A stretch of 50,070 nt of DNA from Triangularia verruculosa (taxonomy: Eukaryota > Ascomycota > Sordariomycetes > Sordariales > Podosporaceae). The stretch covers positions 1 to 50,070 of the forward strand of contig MU864053.1 in NCBI GenBank assembly GCA_033296885.1. Reading direction: 5' to 3'. Each line of letters begins with the position of its first letter. Positions within the stretch are counted from its first letter, which is position 1. The notes under the pieces are model-generated. The model searched no databases. It was not told the origin of the DNA and worked only from the letters and a program-made list of their open reading frames with translations. This document shows, one piece after another, positions 22,836-35,724 of the stretch. A program made the translations under genes and the position numbers.

Positions 22836-25800
22836 ATGGCATCTGCATCAGACTGTCAACGTGATCAGCATGAGCCGGTCGCCATTGTCGGCATGGGTGA
22901 GCCTTCAGCCATTCTCGTCTCAGAGGAAGCATTGCTAATGACCTAGTCAACAGGATGCCGATGGCCCGGTGGAGCACATTCGCCATCGCAGTTTTGGGAT
23001 TTTCTGTGCAACAAGGTGGATGGATGGAGGGAGTTCGACGATCCCCGGTTTTCCTCCAAAGGATTTCACCACCCCAACTCGGACCGCCCAGGTGGCTTTG
23101 CCATGAAGGGTGCATTCCTGTCGACGAAAGATGCCCGCCTCTTTGACCACAGTTTCTTTGGGATGACGGAACTAGAGGTGTCATCAATGGATCCAAACCA
23201 AAGGGGTCTGCTTGAATGTGCCTACGAAGCGATCGAAAGCGCCGGAGAAACTCTGGAGAGTATTTCAGGAAAACGTGTAGGATGTTTTGTCGGGAACTTC
23301 TGCTTGGACCATTGGACATTGCAGTCCCGAGACTGGGACAATCCCAGGCCGTATGCTTTTGTGGGAGCGGGAACAAGTATTCTTGCCAACCGAATTAGCT
23401 ACATCTTCAATCTTCAGGGGCCAAGGTATGTTACTGACTGCACATGTACTGGTTGCCGCTAGTCATTGACACAAAAGTGCTACAGCTTGACCATCGACAC
23501 AGCCTGCTCCAGTTCCATGTATGCCCTTCACTCAGCGGTCGCCAGTATTCGCGCCGGAGACTGCGACTCTGCAATTGTCGCTGCAGGGAATTGGATTGCC
23601 GACCCTACCGTCCAAATTGCCCTCGACAAGCTAGGGGCACTTTCTGCATCGTCGAGATGCCACACCTTTGACGCCAGAGCGGAAGGATATGCCAGAGGTG
23701 AGGGATGGGGTGCCATCTATCTCAAAAGACCATCGTTGGCCATGGCGGATAATTCACCGATTCGTGCCTTCATCAGGGGTAGCGCCGTCAACTCAAATGG
23801 GAGAACGGGCGGCATTACCAGGCCCTCAGCTACCGGTCAGGAGACTGTAATTCGCGAGGCATATCGAAATGCCGGTGGTCTTCCGCTCAGGGACACGAGT
23901 TATTTTGAGTGTCATGGCACCGGGACGTATGTTGGGGACCCAATCGAAGTGTAAGGATATCCCTTCTTCACCAGCTTTAAGGACATCATGTCGCTGACAC
24001 CATACGCGTCCCCATTAGTGCGGCAGTGGGGAGAGTCTTTGCTCCAGTGCGAGATCCAGGCGATCCACTTCTTGTCGGTTCAGTCAAAAGTAATGTTGGC
24101 CATGGAGAGGGTGCAAGTGCTCTTGCATCTGTCATGAAGGTGGTGCTAGCGCTGGAGCGCGGTTCCATTCCACCCGTCTTTGACCTTCAAACCCGGAACC
24201 CCAACATTGATTTTGACACTGCAAATGTCCTGCCCGTCACAGAACTGACACCATGGCCCAAGGGAAAGATCCAGCGAGCGTCTATCAACTCGTTTGGGTA
24301 TGGTGGCGCCAATGCACACTGCATCATCGACCACGTTAACAACGTGTGGCCAGACTATGTTGCCCCTGGCGTCTTCCAGAAACACCCACTGAGCAATGGT
24401 CACACCAACGGTCATAGCAAGCCCAACGGCCATGAAGAGCATGCTGGCCAACATGCCCCTGTCACGAAGATGAGAGCAACTGCCACGCCCACTGCTTCGA
24501 CCCGACCACTAGTTCTGCTGCCGCTGTCGGCACACATCGAGCCATCGCTAAAGTCTAACATCAAGGCTTTGGCGGAAGTCATTGACAAGTTCCCGTTGGC
24601 CAATGTTGCTTGCACACTCGCCACCCGTCGCTCCAGGTTCGCTCAGCGTGCCTTCGCAGTTGTGGACAGACACGATGCCGCGAATGGTCTTCTAGGCGTA
24701 CTCGACAAGAAGCCAGTGAGAGCCCCTCTACACAACGCCAGCCTGGGGTTCGTATTCACCGGCCAAGGTGCTCAGTGGCATGCTATGGGCGCAGAGCTTT
24801 TTCAGTACCGAGTCTTCCGCAACGCTATTTTGCACCTCGATCATGTCCTGGGGACTCTGTCCATCGCACCTTCGTGGTCATTATTCAACATTCTCTCGGG
24901 CGACTGCGACCCCACGTTAATCCAGACAGCCGAGGTATCTCAGGCCGCTTGCACGGCGGTTCAAGTCGGCCTTGTCGACCTTTTAGCTTCCTGGTCGGTC
25001 CGTCCTTCCGGTGTGGCCGGACATTCATCAGGCGAGATCGCGGCAGCTTACGCTGCTGGCCGAATCACAGCTGCCGAAGCTATCGTGGCTGCATATCTGC
25101 GTGGTCAAGCCGTTTCCAGGAACAAGCAAACCGGTGCCATGCTCGCTGTCGGACTTGGCTTCGACGACGTTGTCAGGTATTTGGATGGCAAAGAGGAAGA
25201 GGTCAAGGTCGCTGCCATAAATTCACCGGGGAGCGTGACACTCTCCGGAGAAGAGCCTACAATTGACAGCATCTCGGCAGCCATGACGGCAGACGGTGTG
25301 TTCAACCGAAAGCTCAAGACAGGCGGCAACGCCTATCACTCGCACCACATGCTTCCCATAGGCCGCGAGTATGTTGACCTCCTTGCTGAAGGGACCCAAC
25401 ACCTTCGCAGCATTGGACTTGGGCCGACCGAAGACGGCTCGCGCTACCAGCCTATTCTTTGGGTCTCGTCTGTCACGCCAAGCAAGAGCACGTCTGGGCT
25501 CTGCGGCGACAATCTTGTTTCCTACTGGAGGGCCAACCTGGAGTCACCAGTGCGCTTTTCCGAGGCCGTGGCAGGTCTCGTCCAGAACACCGACGAAATT
25601 CCGATCCACGCTCTTGTGGAAATCGGTCCTCATCCAGCCCTCAAAAGCCCTCTGGAGCAGATCCTAAAGGCAGCAGGAGTCAAGAATGTCGGATATGCCG
25701 GTTCGACTCTGAAGCGTGGAGAAGGTGCTCAGATGACAATGTTGCAACTCGCCGGTTCTCTCTTCACCATGAACAGCTCACTGGATCTTGCAGCCGTGAA

Positions 25801-28800
25801 TGCGGTTGATTCAAAAGATGGAACGACAGACCTCGAGCACGGCATCACTTGTGTTGACCTACCGCCGTACCAGTATACGTACGGTGGTGTCAACTATCAC
25901 GAAAGCAGGGCAAGCAAGGAGTATCGTTATCGATCTATCCTCAGACATGACCTCCTGGGCAGCATGGTGGCTGGCAATGCAAAGCTCCGGCCTCAGTGGA
26001 GAAATATTACTCGCCTTAAGGATGTTCCGTGGCTAGGTGACCACCGGCTGTTGCCTGATGCCGTTTTACCGGCCGCAGGCTATCTGGCCATGGCGATTGA
26101 GGCTGCTGCGCGGATTCATAACGAGTCTCCATCTGCTCCGCCGATCTGTGGCTTCGTCCTTGCTGATGTCTCCATCAAGAAGAGCCTCACGATTCCGGAG
26201 GATGATTATGGTATCGAGGTGTTGACCAGCCTTGAACTTGTTGAAGCCGGAGCAGCAAGTTCACCGGCGTGGGCCACCTTTTCCGTCAGCTCAGTGGGCA
26301 GGGAAAGCGAAGAGTGGATGGAGCATTGCACTGGCCGAATCAAGGTCGCTCTTCAGGGTTCTGATGACGTTCTCTGCCAAACCGCGATTGCTCCTCCAGC
26401 CCCCCGGGCAATTGATGGACGGGTTTGGTACAATAAGTTTGCTGAGATTGGACTGGGGTATGGCGAAACCTTCCAACCACTTTCTCATATCCGCAGTGAT
26501 CCCGCGTCCAATATCGCGGTGGCGACTCTCGATTTGCGGTCGACTTCTGGGCTTATCAAGGGCGGAGAGTCGGCTTACCCCTTGCACCCTGCTTCACTTG
26601 ATGGGGCCATTCAGTTGGGTTTGATTGCCTGTCACGGGGGTCGGGCTGAAGACGCCACTACCGCCTTTGTGCCGGTCCAACTTCCTCGTTTGTACCTGTC
26701 CAACAACATCAACGATCTAGCCGGAGACAAATGCACCGTGATAGCCCGTGGCGAAAGGCGTGGCGTCCGCGGTGCTCATCTCGACTTGCAATTGGTCGGA
26801 CGTAACGGCGAGGTGTTGCTCGATGTTGAAGATCTGCGTTGCATCAGCTACTCGAGTGTTTCCAAGACGACCGACGACCGAACATTCAGCAGCCCCTTTT
26901 CCCGAGTCGTGTGGAAGCCTGACATCCGCACGTTGAGTAACCGCCGCGCCCGCGAGATGTACCCTCCCCCAAGAGATAATGTCAAGAAGGCACCATCATG
27001 GGGTATTACCAACAAACTTGCCCACTTCGTTGTTTACAGTATCTACATGATGTATGGCATGCTTCCCGAGGACGACACTCCCAAGCCTGCAGGAGATGTT
27101 GGACATTTCTTCGAGTGGATCCAGAGAAAAGGGCGCAGCGACAACTCGGAGCTTATGCAGGAAGCTCGGGAGTATGCCAAGCGAGGTCTTCTGCTCAAGA
27201 AGATCGACGAGCTTGTAGACCAGGCCCCTGACGTGATCGAGGTTCAGGCCGCCAAGTTGCTGCATGACAGCATGGCGGATATCTTATTCGAAAAAAGGAC
27301 GGGCATAGATGTCCTCATCACGGAAGGCCTTTTGACCCCGCTTTACAAGGAGGGTCTTCTCATGACTGGTATCTATCCTCAGCTTCACAACGTTCTCTCT
27401 GGAATTGCTCACGCCAATCCCAACATTCGTGTCCTGGAGATCGGTGGTGGCACTGGGGGCGCGACAAGGATTGCCATGAAAGCCTTCAATGGCCCCAACG
27501 GTATCAAGTCATACCGAGACTACACCTTCACCGATATTTCCGCCGGGTTCTTGTCAGCCGCTCGTGAGTCCATGGCTGACTTGCGGGATGTCAACTTTTC
27601 CGTCTTTGACATTGAGGTTGATCCTGTCGAGCAAGGTTATGTCGAAGGCAGTTACGATCTGATTATTGCTTGCCAGGTGCTGCACGCCACGTCAAACATG
27701 CACCGTACCCTATCCAATTGCCGAAGGCTCCTTAAGCCAGGCGGACAGTTGGTCCTCGTCGAGACCACAGAGAACTTCATCGTCCCGGGCGTTGTAGTCG
27801 GGACATTCACCGGGTACTGGAGCGGCATTCCCGATGGCCGAGTGGACGCTCCATTCCAGAGCCTGTCATCTTGGGATCAGACCCTCAAAGAAGCAGGTTT
27901 CAGTGGCTTAGATGTCGTGTTGGATGATTTCCCTGAGCCCCACAACACTACCTCTGTCATACTCTCCACCGTGCCAGTCCACAGGGCCCCCGCGTCAGGG
28001 CAAAGCACTGTCCATGTTCTTCATTCCGCCAGCGATGTGCCTGTGCTTGCACAAGACATCTGTCGGGAGTTTGAGAGACGGGAAGTCGCCACTAAGCTGT
28101 GGTCTTTTGACAAAATCACGGAGCTCGGCCCAGAATCGCGAGTCGTTGCGCTCTTTGACAACAGGCACCTCCTTGTCAATGCATCTGAGGACGAGTTGAT
28201 GGAGTTTCAACATCTCGTCAGACAGACTTCTAGCCTGGTGGCGATCACAAACACTGGCGTTGTAACGGGCCGCAATCCAGATGCTGCTGTGCTCGGGGGG
28301 CTACTTCGTGTGCTCCAAAACGAGAACCCAGGCGCCCAGTACCTATCGGTTGATATCGAAGCCGACGGCTTCAACATTGACCAGCCCGAAGACCTCGAAC
28401 ACTTTGTGAAGTGCGTTGCCGATCATGAACACGATCTGTACAGTGCGACTCAAACCTTGCCACTAGATGACCTCGAAGGCAACCCGAGGGATCGCGAACT
28501 GTCCTGGCAAGCCGGCTTCTTCTCCGTCAGTCGCCATGTTCCTGACGCAGGCTTCCACGCTCGGCATGGCCTCGACAGCAAGATGTTCAAGCCCGAGATA
28601 TCAGCCCTCAGCAGTCAAGGTGCTGTCAAAGCCATGTTCGAGACGCCCGGCGTGATCAAGTCGATGGCTTTTGAGTCTTACAAGGAGCTCCTGCAACCCC
28701 TTCCAGCTGGCCACATTGACGTTGCCGTGGCAGCTGTTGGCGTTAATATCCGGGATCTTGACATCTGGACTGGTCGTGTGGACGATGACCACCTCTCTTC

Positions 28801-30859
28801 TGAGTATTCTGGCGTCGTTACCGCGGTGGCGACAGACATCACAGACCTGAAAGTCGGCGACCGTGTGTATGGTCTAGGCAGAGGTCAGTTTGGCACCGTC
28901 ACGCGTGTGCCGGCTGCTTTCGCCATGAAAGCTCAGGACAGTGATGATCTTGTACAAATGGCTTCCATGCCATTGTCGTATGCCACCGCAATCTATGTGT
29001 TGGATCACATTGCCCACATCCGAAAAGGCCGTTCCATTTTCGTTCAGTCAGGCGCAACGGACGTTGGTCTGGCATTGATCTTGCTTGCAACTGCCAAAGG
29101 CGCTCATGTCTTTGCCTCTGTGGGGAGCAAGGAAGAGGCCGATGTTCTGGTGCAAAATTGTGGACTGTCGGAGTCGCATATTATCATAGGCACCCCAACT
29201 TTGGCCGCTCTTCGACAGGCAGCTCAGCTGACGACAAAGAGACGCTTTGATCTTGTTGTAAGCAGCTCTTCGAATGTCGAGTCCTACGCCCAAATTCTCG
29301 CTCCAACGGGGCATCTAGTGGAATTGGAGCCTCACGCAGTTGATCTGAGCTTTCCACACAACAGCAAATACTCTTACAGCTCGGTCGACCTCTTTGTTGC
29401 ACTCGAGTCCGACCAGGAGCTTGGGCGAGACCTTGTTCAAGCTGTCCAGGATTATCACCGCCAGGGTCTCATTTCGCCGATCCCAAAGATCACAACGACA
29501 GACATTTCCCAGCTTTCTTCCGTCATTGGCGATTTCAACAAGCTCATTGGAAAGCTTATTGTGAGATTCGACGATCCGCAAAGCCAAGTAAGAATGGTTC
29601 CGGCGGCGCCTACTGTCAGATTCGACCCCGATGCATGCTATGTCATCACTGGCGCTCTCGGTGGTCTTGGTCAGTCTCTTGTTAGATGGATGGGCGATAG
29701 GGGTGCGCGGAACTTGGCCCTCTTGTCCCGGCGTGATATCTCCACCGTCCCTGACGCCCAAACTCTCGTTCGTTCTCTCGCCAGCCGTCAAATTCATGTC
29801 GAATCTTTTGTCTGTGATGTCAGCAACAAGCAGCAGGTCGAAGCCGTGGTTCAACAGATTTCTGCTGAACGTCCCATCCGGGGAGTCGTCCACGCCGCGG
29901 TTTCCTACCTGGATCTCACCTTTGATAAGGTCTCGGCATCCCGCTGGAGTGACGGGCTCTCCGCAAAGGTGCAAGGAACCAAGAATCTACACGACGCAAC
30001 TTTGTCCATGCCGCTTGACTTTTTCGTCATGACAACCTCGGCCTTGTCAGTCTACGCCTTTGCCACCCAGGGTGCCTACACCGCTGCCAACAATTTCCAA
30101 GACGCATTCGCAAGATACCGGCGCGGTCTTGGTCTACCCGCCTCCACGGCATCGTTCAGCCTGATCAAAGAGGTGACAGAAGTCGGTACCAACGATCTGA
30201 CTGTGGACCTATTTGAGCGCAACAAGACTCTCACCATCACCGAGTCACAATTCTTGACCATGTTCGAGCTAGCGTTTCTGGATAACAAGACGGAGAGCAC
30301 AAACGGCAGTTCGGCGACTTGGTTCGGCCACGACGGCGATCCGCTGTCGGCAGCCAACTTGCACACATATCTCGACCCTGCGGCTATGATGAGCAAGAAG
30401 CGCCACGACAGCACCGCATCTTCCCAGGCAACCCCAAAGTGGTACACCGACGCACGCGTTTCACTCATGATGCGAGCATTCCTGGATGCCCAGCGGCACG
30501 ATTCCTCAAGTGCTGAAGCCGCTCTTGACACCGAAGGGTCAAAGAACACGCCTGCCTCCATCCGTAGAGAGTTCGAGGCCGCTGTTGCGGGTGGTGAGCG
30601 GGCTAAGACAGTCGAGTTCCTGGAGGCGGCGATCACTGAGGTGGTGGCAGACATGTTATTTGTCGATGTAGAGGGTATTGACCCGGCAAAGTCGGTGGCT
30701 GACTTGGGGGTCGACAGCTTGATAGCAGCAGAGTTGAGAAGCTGGTTTTTGCAAGCGCTGGGGACGAACATAAGCATGCTTGATTTGCTTGACCCGAGTA
30801 TCAGCATCAGCTCACGAGCGGGGGCCATTGCTGACAAGGCGTTTGAGGCCAAGACGTGA
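22836..30859 (+). CDS. Highly reducing type I polyketide synthase
   Basis: Four exons, 22836-22896, 22954-23425, 23486-23950 and 24019-30859, about 2612 residues. Domain order: KS (C185 in DTACSS, H321 in HGTGT, H361 in SNVGH); AT (FTGQGAQ near 576, S669 in GHSSGE); DH (H1008, D1194 in HPASLDG); C-methyltransferase (EIGGGTGG near 1471); ER-like region (about 1877-2190); KR (TGALGGLG near 2209, Y2353); ACP (phosphopantetheine Ser2566 in LGVDSL). There is no thioesterase, condensation or reductase domain. KS, AT, cMT, KR and ACP look intact. The ER lacks the usual glycine-rich GGVGQAA motif and the VLNSL segment, so enoyl reduction is doubtful. The DH keeps His and Asp but has Pro where Gly is usual (HRLLPDAVLP). 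It builds the C-methylated backbone of the cluster product in the cytosol. Confidence 0.97.
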
Positions 30860-31382
30860 TGGAAGAGAGTGAATCTCGATTTGGTTTGTTTCCAGGTTTA
30901 TCTTCATATGTTTGGATAGGGGTTGGCGATTTCATGTCTGATTTCTTGTTGCGTTGTTTATAGTTTACAGTCTATTTGAAATTTTGAATGTGGTTTCAAA
31001 AGCTCCAAAGATATTTTTGACGTGAAAAGATGATGGGCTCTCGCTTGTTCATATCACTGAAGTTTCCGATGTTTTGTGACCACCGATTCCACTTAGTAAG
31101 GATCCACCTTGGTATTGGGGCATGCACAGATCGTCGCCGAGAAATAGAAGGCAAGATAACCTGAAGAAAATAGTTAGCAGAAAAGTAAAATAGCTGTGTC
31201 CTGGTGCTGAGCCCCTGGACAGCTGGGCCAGCCCACTCTGAGTTGTATGAGCAGAATATATCTCCATATCTGGTAGATATCCACGGGTGCACATAACAAA
31301 GTTGACTGTATTCGCCAGTTTTGGCTGCCTTTTGACCACAAAATTTCTTGTCATTTATCTAGTTCTACCACAATCTCACTCT
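30860..31382. other. Convergent intergenic region
   Basis: AT-leaning 3' flanks of the PKS and the UMTA-type methyltransferase. No gene or repeat is seen. Confidence 0.5.
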
Positions 31383-32276
31383 TCAAACGGGCTTTCGTCC
31401 GACGCAAACAATTCTTGGAACACAAAGCGCTGCCCCTTCAATCGCTTCCTGATGCGCCTTTTGAACCATGTCGAAATACTTTTCGCCCGCCTCCCTCTTT
31501 CCAAGTTTGATCAGTCCTTCGGCAAACTCTTCCGCAGTCAGCAGATGCTGCTCGGTAAATGCTCTTGCGAGCTCAGGTGGATCGCCAAACAGGTCTCCTT
31601 TCACGTCAACGAAGCCTTCTTGCTCCATAAACTCGGGCAGTTTCACAGACCAATCCAACCTCCCATCCGCCCAAGACCAAGCCCGTAGCTCATCCAACGC
31701 CGGCGTCTTGATCCCGGGGTCTACCTTTTGAACAGACATGTTCACCGTATCCAGCTCGTCCCACTGCAGCCAGCCTCCCGGCTTGAGAAGCTTCCACAGA
31801 TTTCTGATAATCGGGCCTGGGTCTTTGGACTCCCCTACCACAAGGACTAACAGGCGGGTATGGACGTAGTCGAACTTGCCCATTAAATCAGCCGGGACAG
31901 GCTCAAAGACATTCCAATGGCGCATAGAAATGTTTCGTGGCAGCCATTCGGACGGCGGTGACTGGGATAAGTTGTAATCCAGGCCTGTCAAAATTGTGGA
32001 GGAGGGTAGCGAGCGGGAAACGTCGATGAGCCAGATTCCTGTGCCAGAGGCTACCTCACACACTGCCAAAGGACTGGTGTTGCTGCTCACAGGCTCAGCT
32101 CCGGAGTGGGGGGGAAGTAAGGAATGCGATATTGTAGGGTGTATGTTGAATCCAAGGGCGTCTTTCCACAAGTAGAACTGAAGGTTCAACCGTGACGCAG
32201 CAGCGTGACTCCGATCGCGGTCAAGGATATAACCGGCACCATTGGTCAGCTTCCAGTCGGAGCCAACGGAACCCAT
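31383..32276 (-). CDS. LaeA/UMTA-type SAM methyltransferase
   Basis: Single exon, 297 residues from the ATG at 32276. I preferred this start over an upstream in-frame ATG at 32420 because the protein then begins at the usual position just before the conserved N-G-A-G-Y-I-L-D segment. SAM motif I is AVCEVASGTGIW (residues 71-82). LLKPGGWLQWDELD is the post-motif strand seen in fungal UMTA/LaeA-like proteins. Members in clusters act either on small molecules or as regulators, so both are possible here. An exact TCGGCCGA lies 170 bp upstream of the start, which places it in the cluster. It is the only intronless gene of the cluster. Confidence 0.87.
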   Translation of the reverse strand: MGSVGSDWKLTNGAGYILDRDRSHAAASRLNLQFYLWKDALGFNIHPTISHSLLPPHSGAEPVSSNTSPLAVCEVASGTGIWLIDVSRSLPSSTILTGLDYNLSQSPPSEWLPRNISMRHWNVFEPVPADLMGKFDYVHTRLLVLVVGESKDPGPIIRNLWKLLKPGGWLQWDELDTVNMSVQKVDPGIKTPALDELRAWSWADGRLDWSVKLPEFMEQEGFVDVKGDLFGDPPELARAFTEQHLLTAEEFAEGLIKLGKREAGEKYFDMVQKAHQEAIEGAALCVPRIVCVGRKPV

Positions 32277-32445
32277 TGTTGTAGTGGCAGAGTGATAAAG
32301 GTAGTCACGACGTAAGCACGATGAAGGGTCATAGAACCTTTGACTATATTCAGAATAGGATCTTTGTAACACATGTATATCGTTTTCTGCTCCAAGAAAA
32401 TTCCATATCATCGCATGCATTCAGATATCAGCCTTGTCAACGCCG

Positions 32446-32453
32446 TCGGCCGA
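32446..32453. promoter_or_regulatory. TCGGCCGA motif, UMTA promoter
   Basis: Exact palindrome 170 bp upstream of the UMTA-type methyltransferase start, in the divergent region shared with SDR2 (start 33093). Confidence 0.55.
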
Positions 32454-32951
32454 CAATAAGGTAGGCAAACTGATTCCTCAGAATACATACGGTAAGTGGG
32501 AACCATAAGAATGAGGTTACATTAGATGGTTGCATTGTGCAGCTGTGGTTGACCATCGGGCATAGCATCGGGCATTTCGGTCGAGATTTGTCAGTTGGCT
32601 GCCACATTCTGGCAGGTCTCTTCCTTACCGGGTACGTCTTTCTCTTCTTACGCCTTAAGTCCGAAACATCAGATACCGTTCTACCAACCAGGTGAAGGAC
32701 GTGCAGTTTGAGACAAACCCAGACCCTGCATCTAATTCAGAGCCTGGCGCCACATGTTAAATCAGCAGCGTCGCTGATAAATCCAGTCAAACAAACAAAG
32801 AATGACATGGTCGGGCGTTTGCAGTACCACAATCCAACCGCATGTTCCCCGCAATGGGTTTTGGCCCACCCCCTGGCTTACAAATCTGCAGGCATCAGGG
32901 CCGCCATGCATTCCCGTCCCTGAGCCTAGCCGAATGCGTGAGCCACCTCAC

Positions 32952-32959
32952 TCGGCCAA
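32952..32959. promoter_or_regulatory. TCGGCCAA variant, SDR2 promoter
   Basis: One-base variant of the cluster palindrome, 134 bp before the SDR2 start codon. The same variant occurs in the P450 A and MFS promoters. Confidence 0.4.
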
Positions 32960-33092
32960 GTATACAATAATAGGTATCCCGCATTCCTGCCATGCATCAT
33001 TCTGCACCTGGTCCATCATCATCATTAGCACTCAGCAGTATCACCACTTCTCATCTTTCCAACCTGCGATTACAGCTCGTAAATCAACAGAG

Positions 33093-33979
33093 ATGGCCTC
33101 CTTCTTCATCACCGGTGCATCAAGGGGCTTTGGCTTGGCATTGACCAAGGAACTGCTGTCTCTTCCCACTTCCAAAGTCAGCAAGGTCATTGCTTCTTCC
33201 CGCAGTGACTCCCCCGACCTGAACGAGATTGTCAAGGGCTCCTCGGGCCGCGCCGAGTGGGTCAAGCTTGACGTGACTGATCAAGAGTCCATTAAGAAAG
33301 CTGCTGCCGAGACAGAAGCCAAGCTTGGGGGTAAGGGTCTTGATGTTCTTGTCAACAATGCCGGTATTTGCGAATATGCCTTCCAAGGAACCAAGTCCAT
33401 GTGAGTGCTCTGACCGTGACTCTTGCAGCCCAGCGCTAATATTGCCACAGGGAGAATCTCTCCTCCAGTTTCCTTGTCAATGTTCAAGGCGTTCACTGGG
33501 TAACCCAAGCCTTCTTCCCTCTTCTTGAGAAGGGCGAGCTGAAGAAGGTGGCCAACATCTCCACCACACTTGGCTCCATCGCCCTGGCCGGATACATGGT
33601 TGCTTTCCCGGCCCCTGCCTACAAGATCACCAAGGCGGCCCTGAACGCTCTAACCGTCCAATGGGCATTGGACCATGAGAAGGATGGGTTCACCTTCATT
33701 GCTCTTTGCCCTGGTGTAAGTCCCTCACTTTGTGTCACTGACAACGGCCTCAAAAGATTGGAATGCTGACAAACAAAACAGTGGATGAAGACCGAGTTGG
33801 GAGGCGGCGACATGGCTGATTTGACCCCTGAACAGGGTGCCAAGGCTTCCCTTGACATCATCTTCAACAAGAGTCAGAAGGAAGTCAACGGCCAGTTGCC
33901 AAAGGTATTTGTGGAGGGCTGGGATAAGCCTGCCCCCGGAAGAGCGAATGTGTATGACGGCACCAACGCTCCGTGGTAG
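33093..33979 (+). CDS. Short-chain dehydrogenase SDR2
   Basis: Three exons, 33093-33400, 33451-33715 and 33782-33979, about 256 residues. TGASRGFG at residues 7-14 binds the nucleotide, NNAG lies at 88-91, and the catalytic Y160-x3-K164 occurs as YKITK. The fold resembles the C-factor/carbonyl-reductase-like SDRs that are common in fungal clusters. It shares little sequence with SDR1, so the two are not a recent duplicate pair. Ketone reduction or alcohol oxidation on the cluster intermediate is inferred from location. The gene is divergent from the UMTA-type methyltransferase. Confidence 0.9.
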
Positions 33980-35724
33980 ACTACCTAGTGGCATAATGCT
34001 CAAGCAAATGTTCAATTCACATTCATGTTGGTGGAACAAGGGTTTTTCTCAGCGAGGTTCCAATAATCTGCCAAAAAGAAAGCAATTTTATCTAAGCAAT
34101 CATGACTGGATCCTGAGTTGATACTGCCGCGCTATCACACCACTTAGAAATTGTTCCTCTACATCTCAGACCCAAAGGCGCGATGTCCAGATCGTAAAAG
34201 AAGTGGGTGGAGTTGCCTGGAAATCAGAGTGATGAAACATCCCGGGCAAGCATTATGACCAGATATACAAAGGTCGGGTAAACTGCTGGTAGGCAACAGG
34301 ATGCTCCGTCGTCAAAATAAAGTCAGTCACCGTGGATCCCTTGGTGGATCCGCGGATCGATCTTGGAAAAACAAGAGTTTTAGTTCGGTTTTGAGGGCGG
34401 GGCAGTGTACTTGGCTTCGTGCCAACATGTCTCAACTTCATGCCCAAAGATAGGCTGGAAGTGTAAAAAGATATTGGCGATCAAGGACCCCATTGCTGAC
34501 TACCTACATATTCTGAAGGCATGCGGCATTTCCCGCAAAAAGACAGCGGAACCACTTGAGAACCATCCACTGAGGCTGTGGCCAAGAGCGCCAAGTCAAG
34601 GCTGGTTCGCCAAGCCCGTCTTCCCGTACTGTGAGCTTGGCAAGGTGCTGAGGTTTCGGACCAAATGCCCGAGCCCTGTCAAGCGACCCCTTTGATCCAG
34701 CGCGAATGAAATCCTGGCCGCTGATCGTCTTAGGCCGTTACATTGCTGGGTTGCAGCGATGACAAAGAGAAGTAGATGGCGGCACCGCAAAACCTTCCGA
34801 TCTGACTAGCGAAGCATGTCAACATTCGCTACCACGGCCAAGTGGTCTTGTGGTTGGAGAGAGTTTGCTCAACTGGGGAATGCGGGCCTTTGTTGCACTT
34901 CAGGTGAAATAGGTAATGTCCAAAAGGAGCCATTGATGCGAAGAAGAACCATGGGTGCTTTCCGAGACCCGCCTTCCAAGAGTCAGATACCGTCAGATAG
35001 TCTCTTTGAAGCCTCATTAGTGTAGGTCACATATGAATTATCAGATATCATCTATCCAATGAATAGGCACCTCGCATTCGGCGAGAAAAGATGGGCCAAC
35101 AGGCAGGCTCGGCCGGCTAAAGCTTCATGCATATGCAGTCAACTGTTAATAGCGCACATGGAGCTGCAGGTATTCAGCCCGATCGTACTTTCGCCACTGC
35201 CGGGTCAGAAGTAGTGTCTCCGGAGACATGTGGGTGGGGGCCAAATTGTGATCGTGATTGCTCGTGTGCTCGCGCTCAACTCCGGTCAGACGGACCGAGG
35301 CGGCGGGTCGGCTATCCAAGTTGGTAGGTATCTGTCGTAGTAGGTAGTAGGTACATACAGACATGGGCAGGCGGGACGCAGTGAGCCAGGGATCTATTTC
35401 AATGAATCAACACACCAATAGTAGTGCTTATCTTTGGAATTGACAGATTGTTTACATTTACCCCACGTTTGGGGGTCAAGGGCAACCCATGATTGGGCAG
35501 ACAGGGGATATAATCGCCGATCCACTGCTCATCGTCTTTGAACCAGCCTTGTTATCGCCGATAATTTGCCTTTGGTCGCGCTTAAACGGTTAACAATCGG
35601 CATGATTACTCCGGTCCAATATCTGGGAGAAGCGTTTCTGATACTTGTCAAAAAAAGAAAGACTACGTTTGCATTGTGTCTTGATGAAAATCACGCTCCA
35701 AGCCAATGTCCAGTTATCTGCCTA
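33980..35724. other. Convergent 1.7 kb intergenic region
   Basis: Lies between the 3' ends of SDR2 and the regulator. Only short unsupported frames are present. It contains TAGGTAGTAGGTA-type repeats around 35330-35355 and one TCGGCCGG at 35109 that is not in a promoter position. Confidence 0.5.

Noticed and set aside
30076..30852. 258-codon minus-strand frame
   Set aside because: Antisense of the PKS KR-ACP region; no independent features.
35109..35116. TCGGCCGG near the regulator's 3' side
   Set aside because: It is not upstream of any start codon and breaks the palindrome; not counted as a regulatory site.
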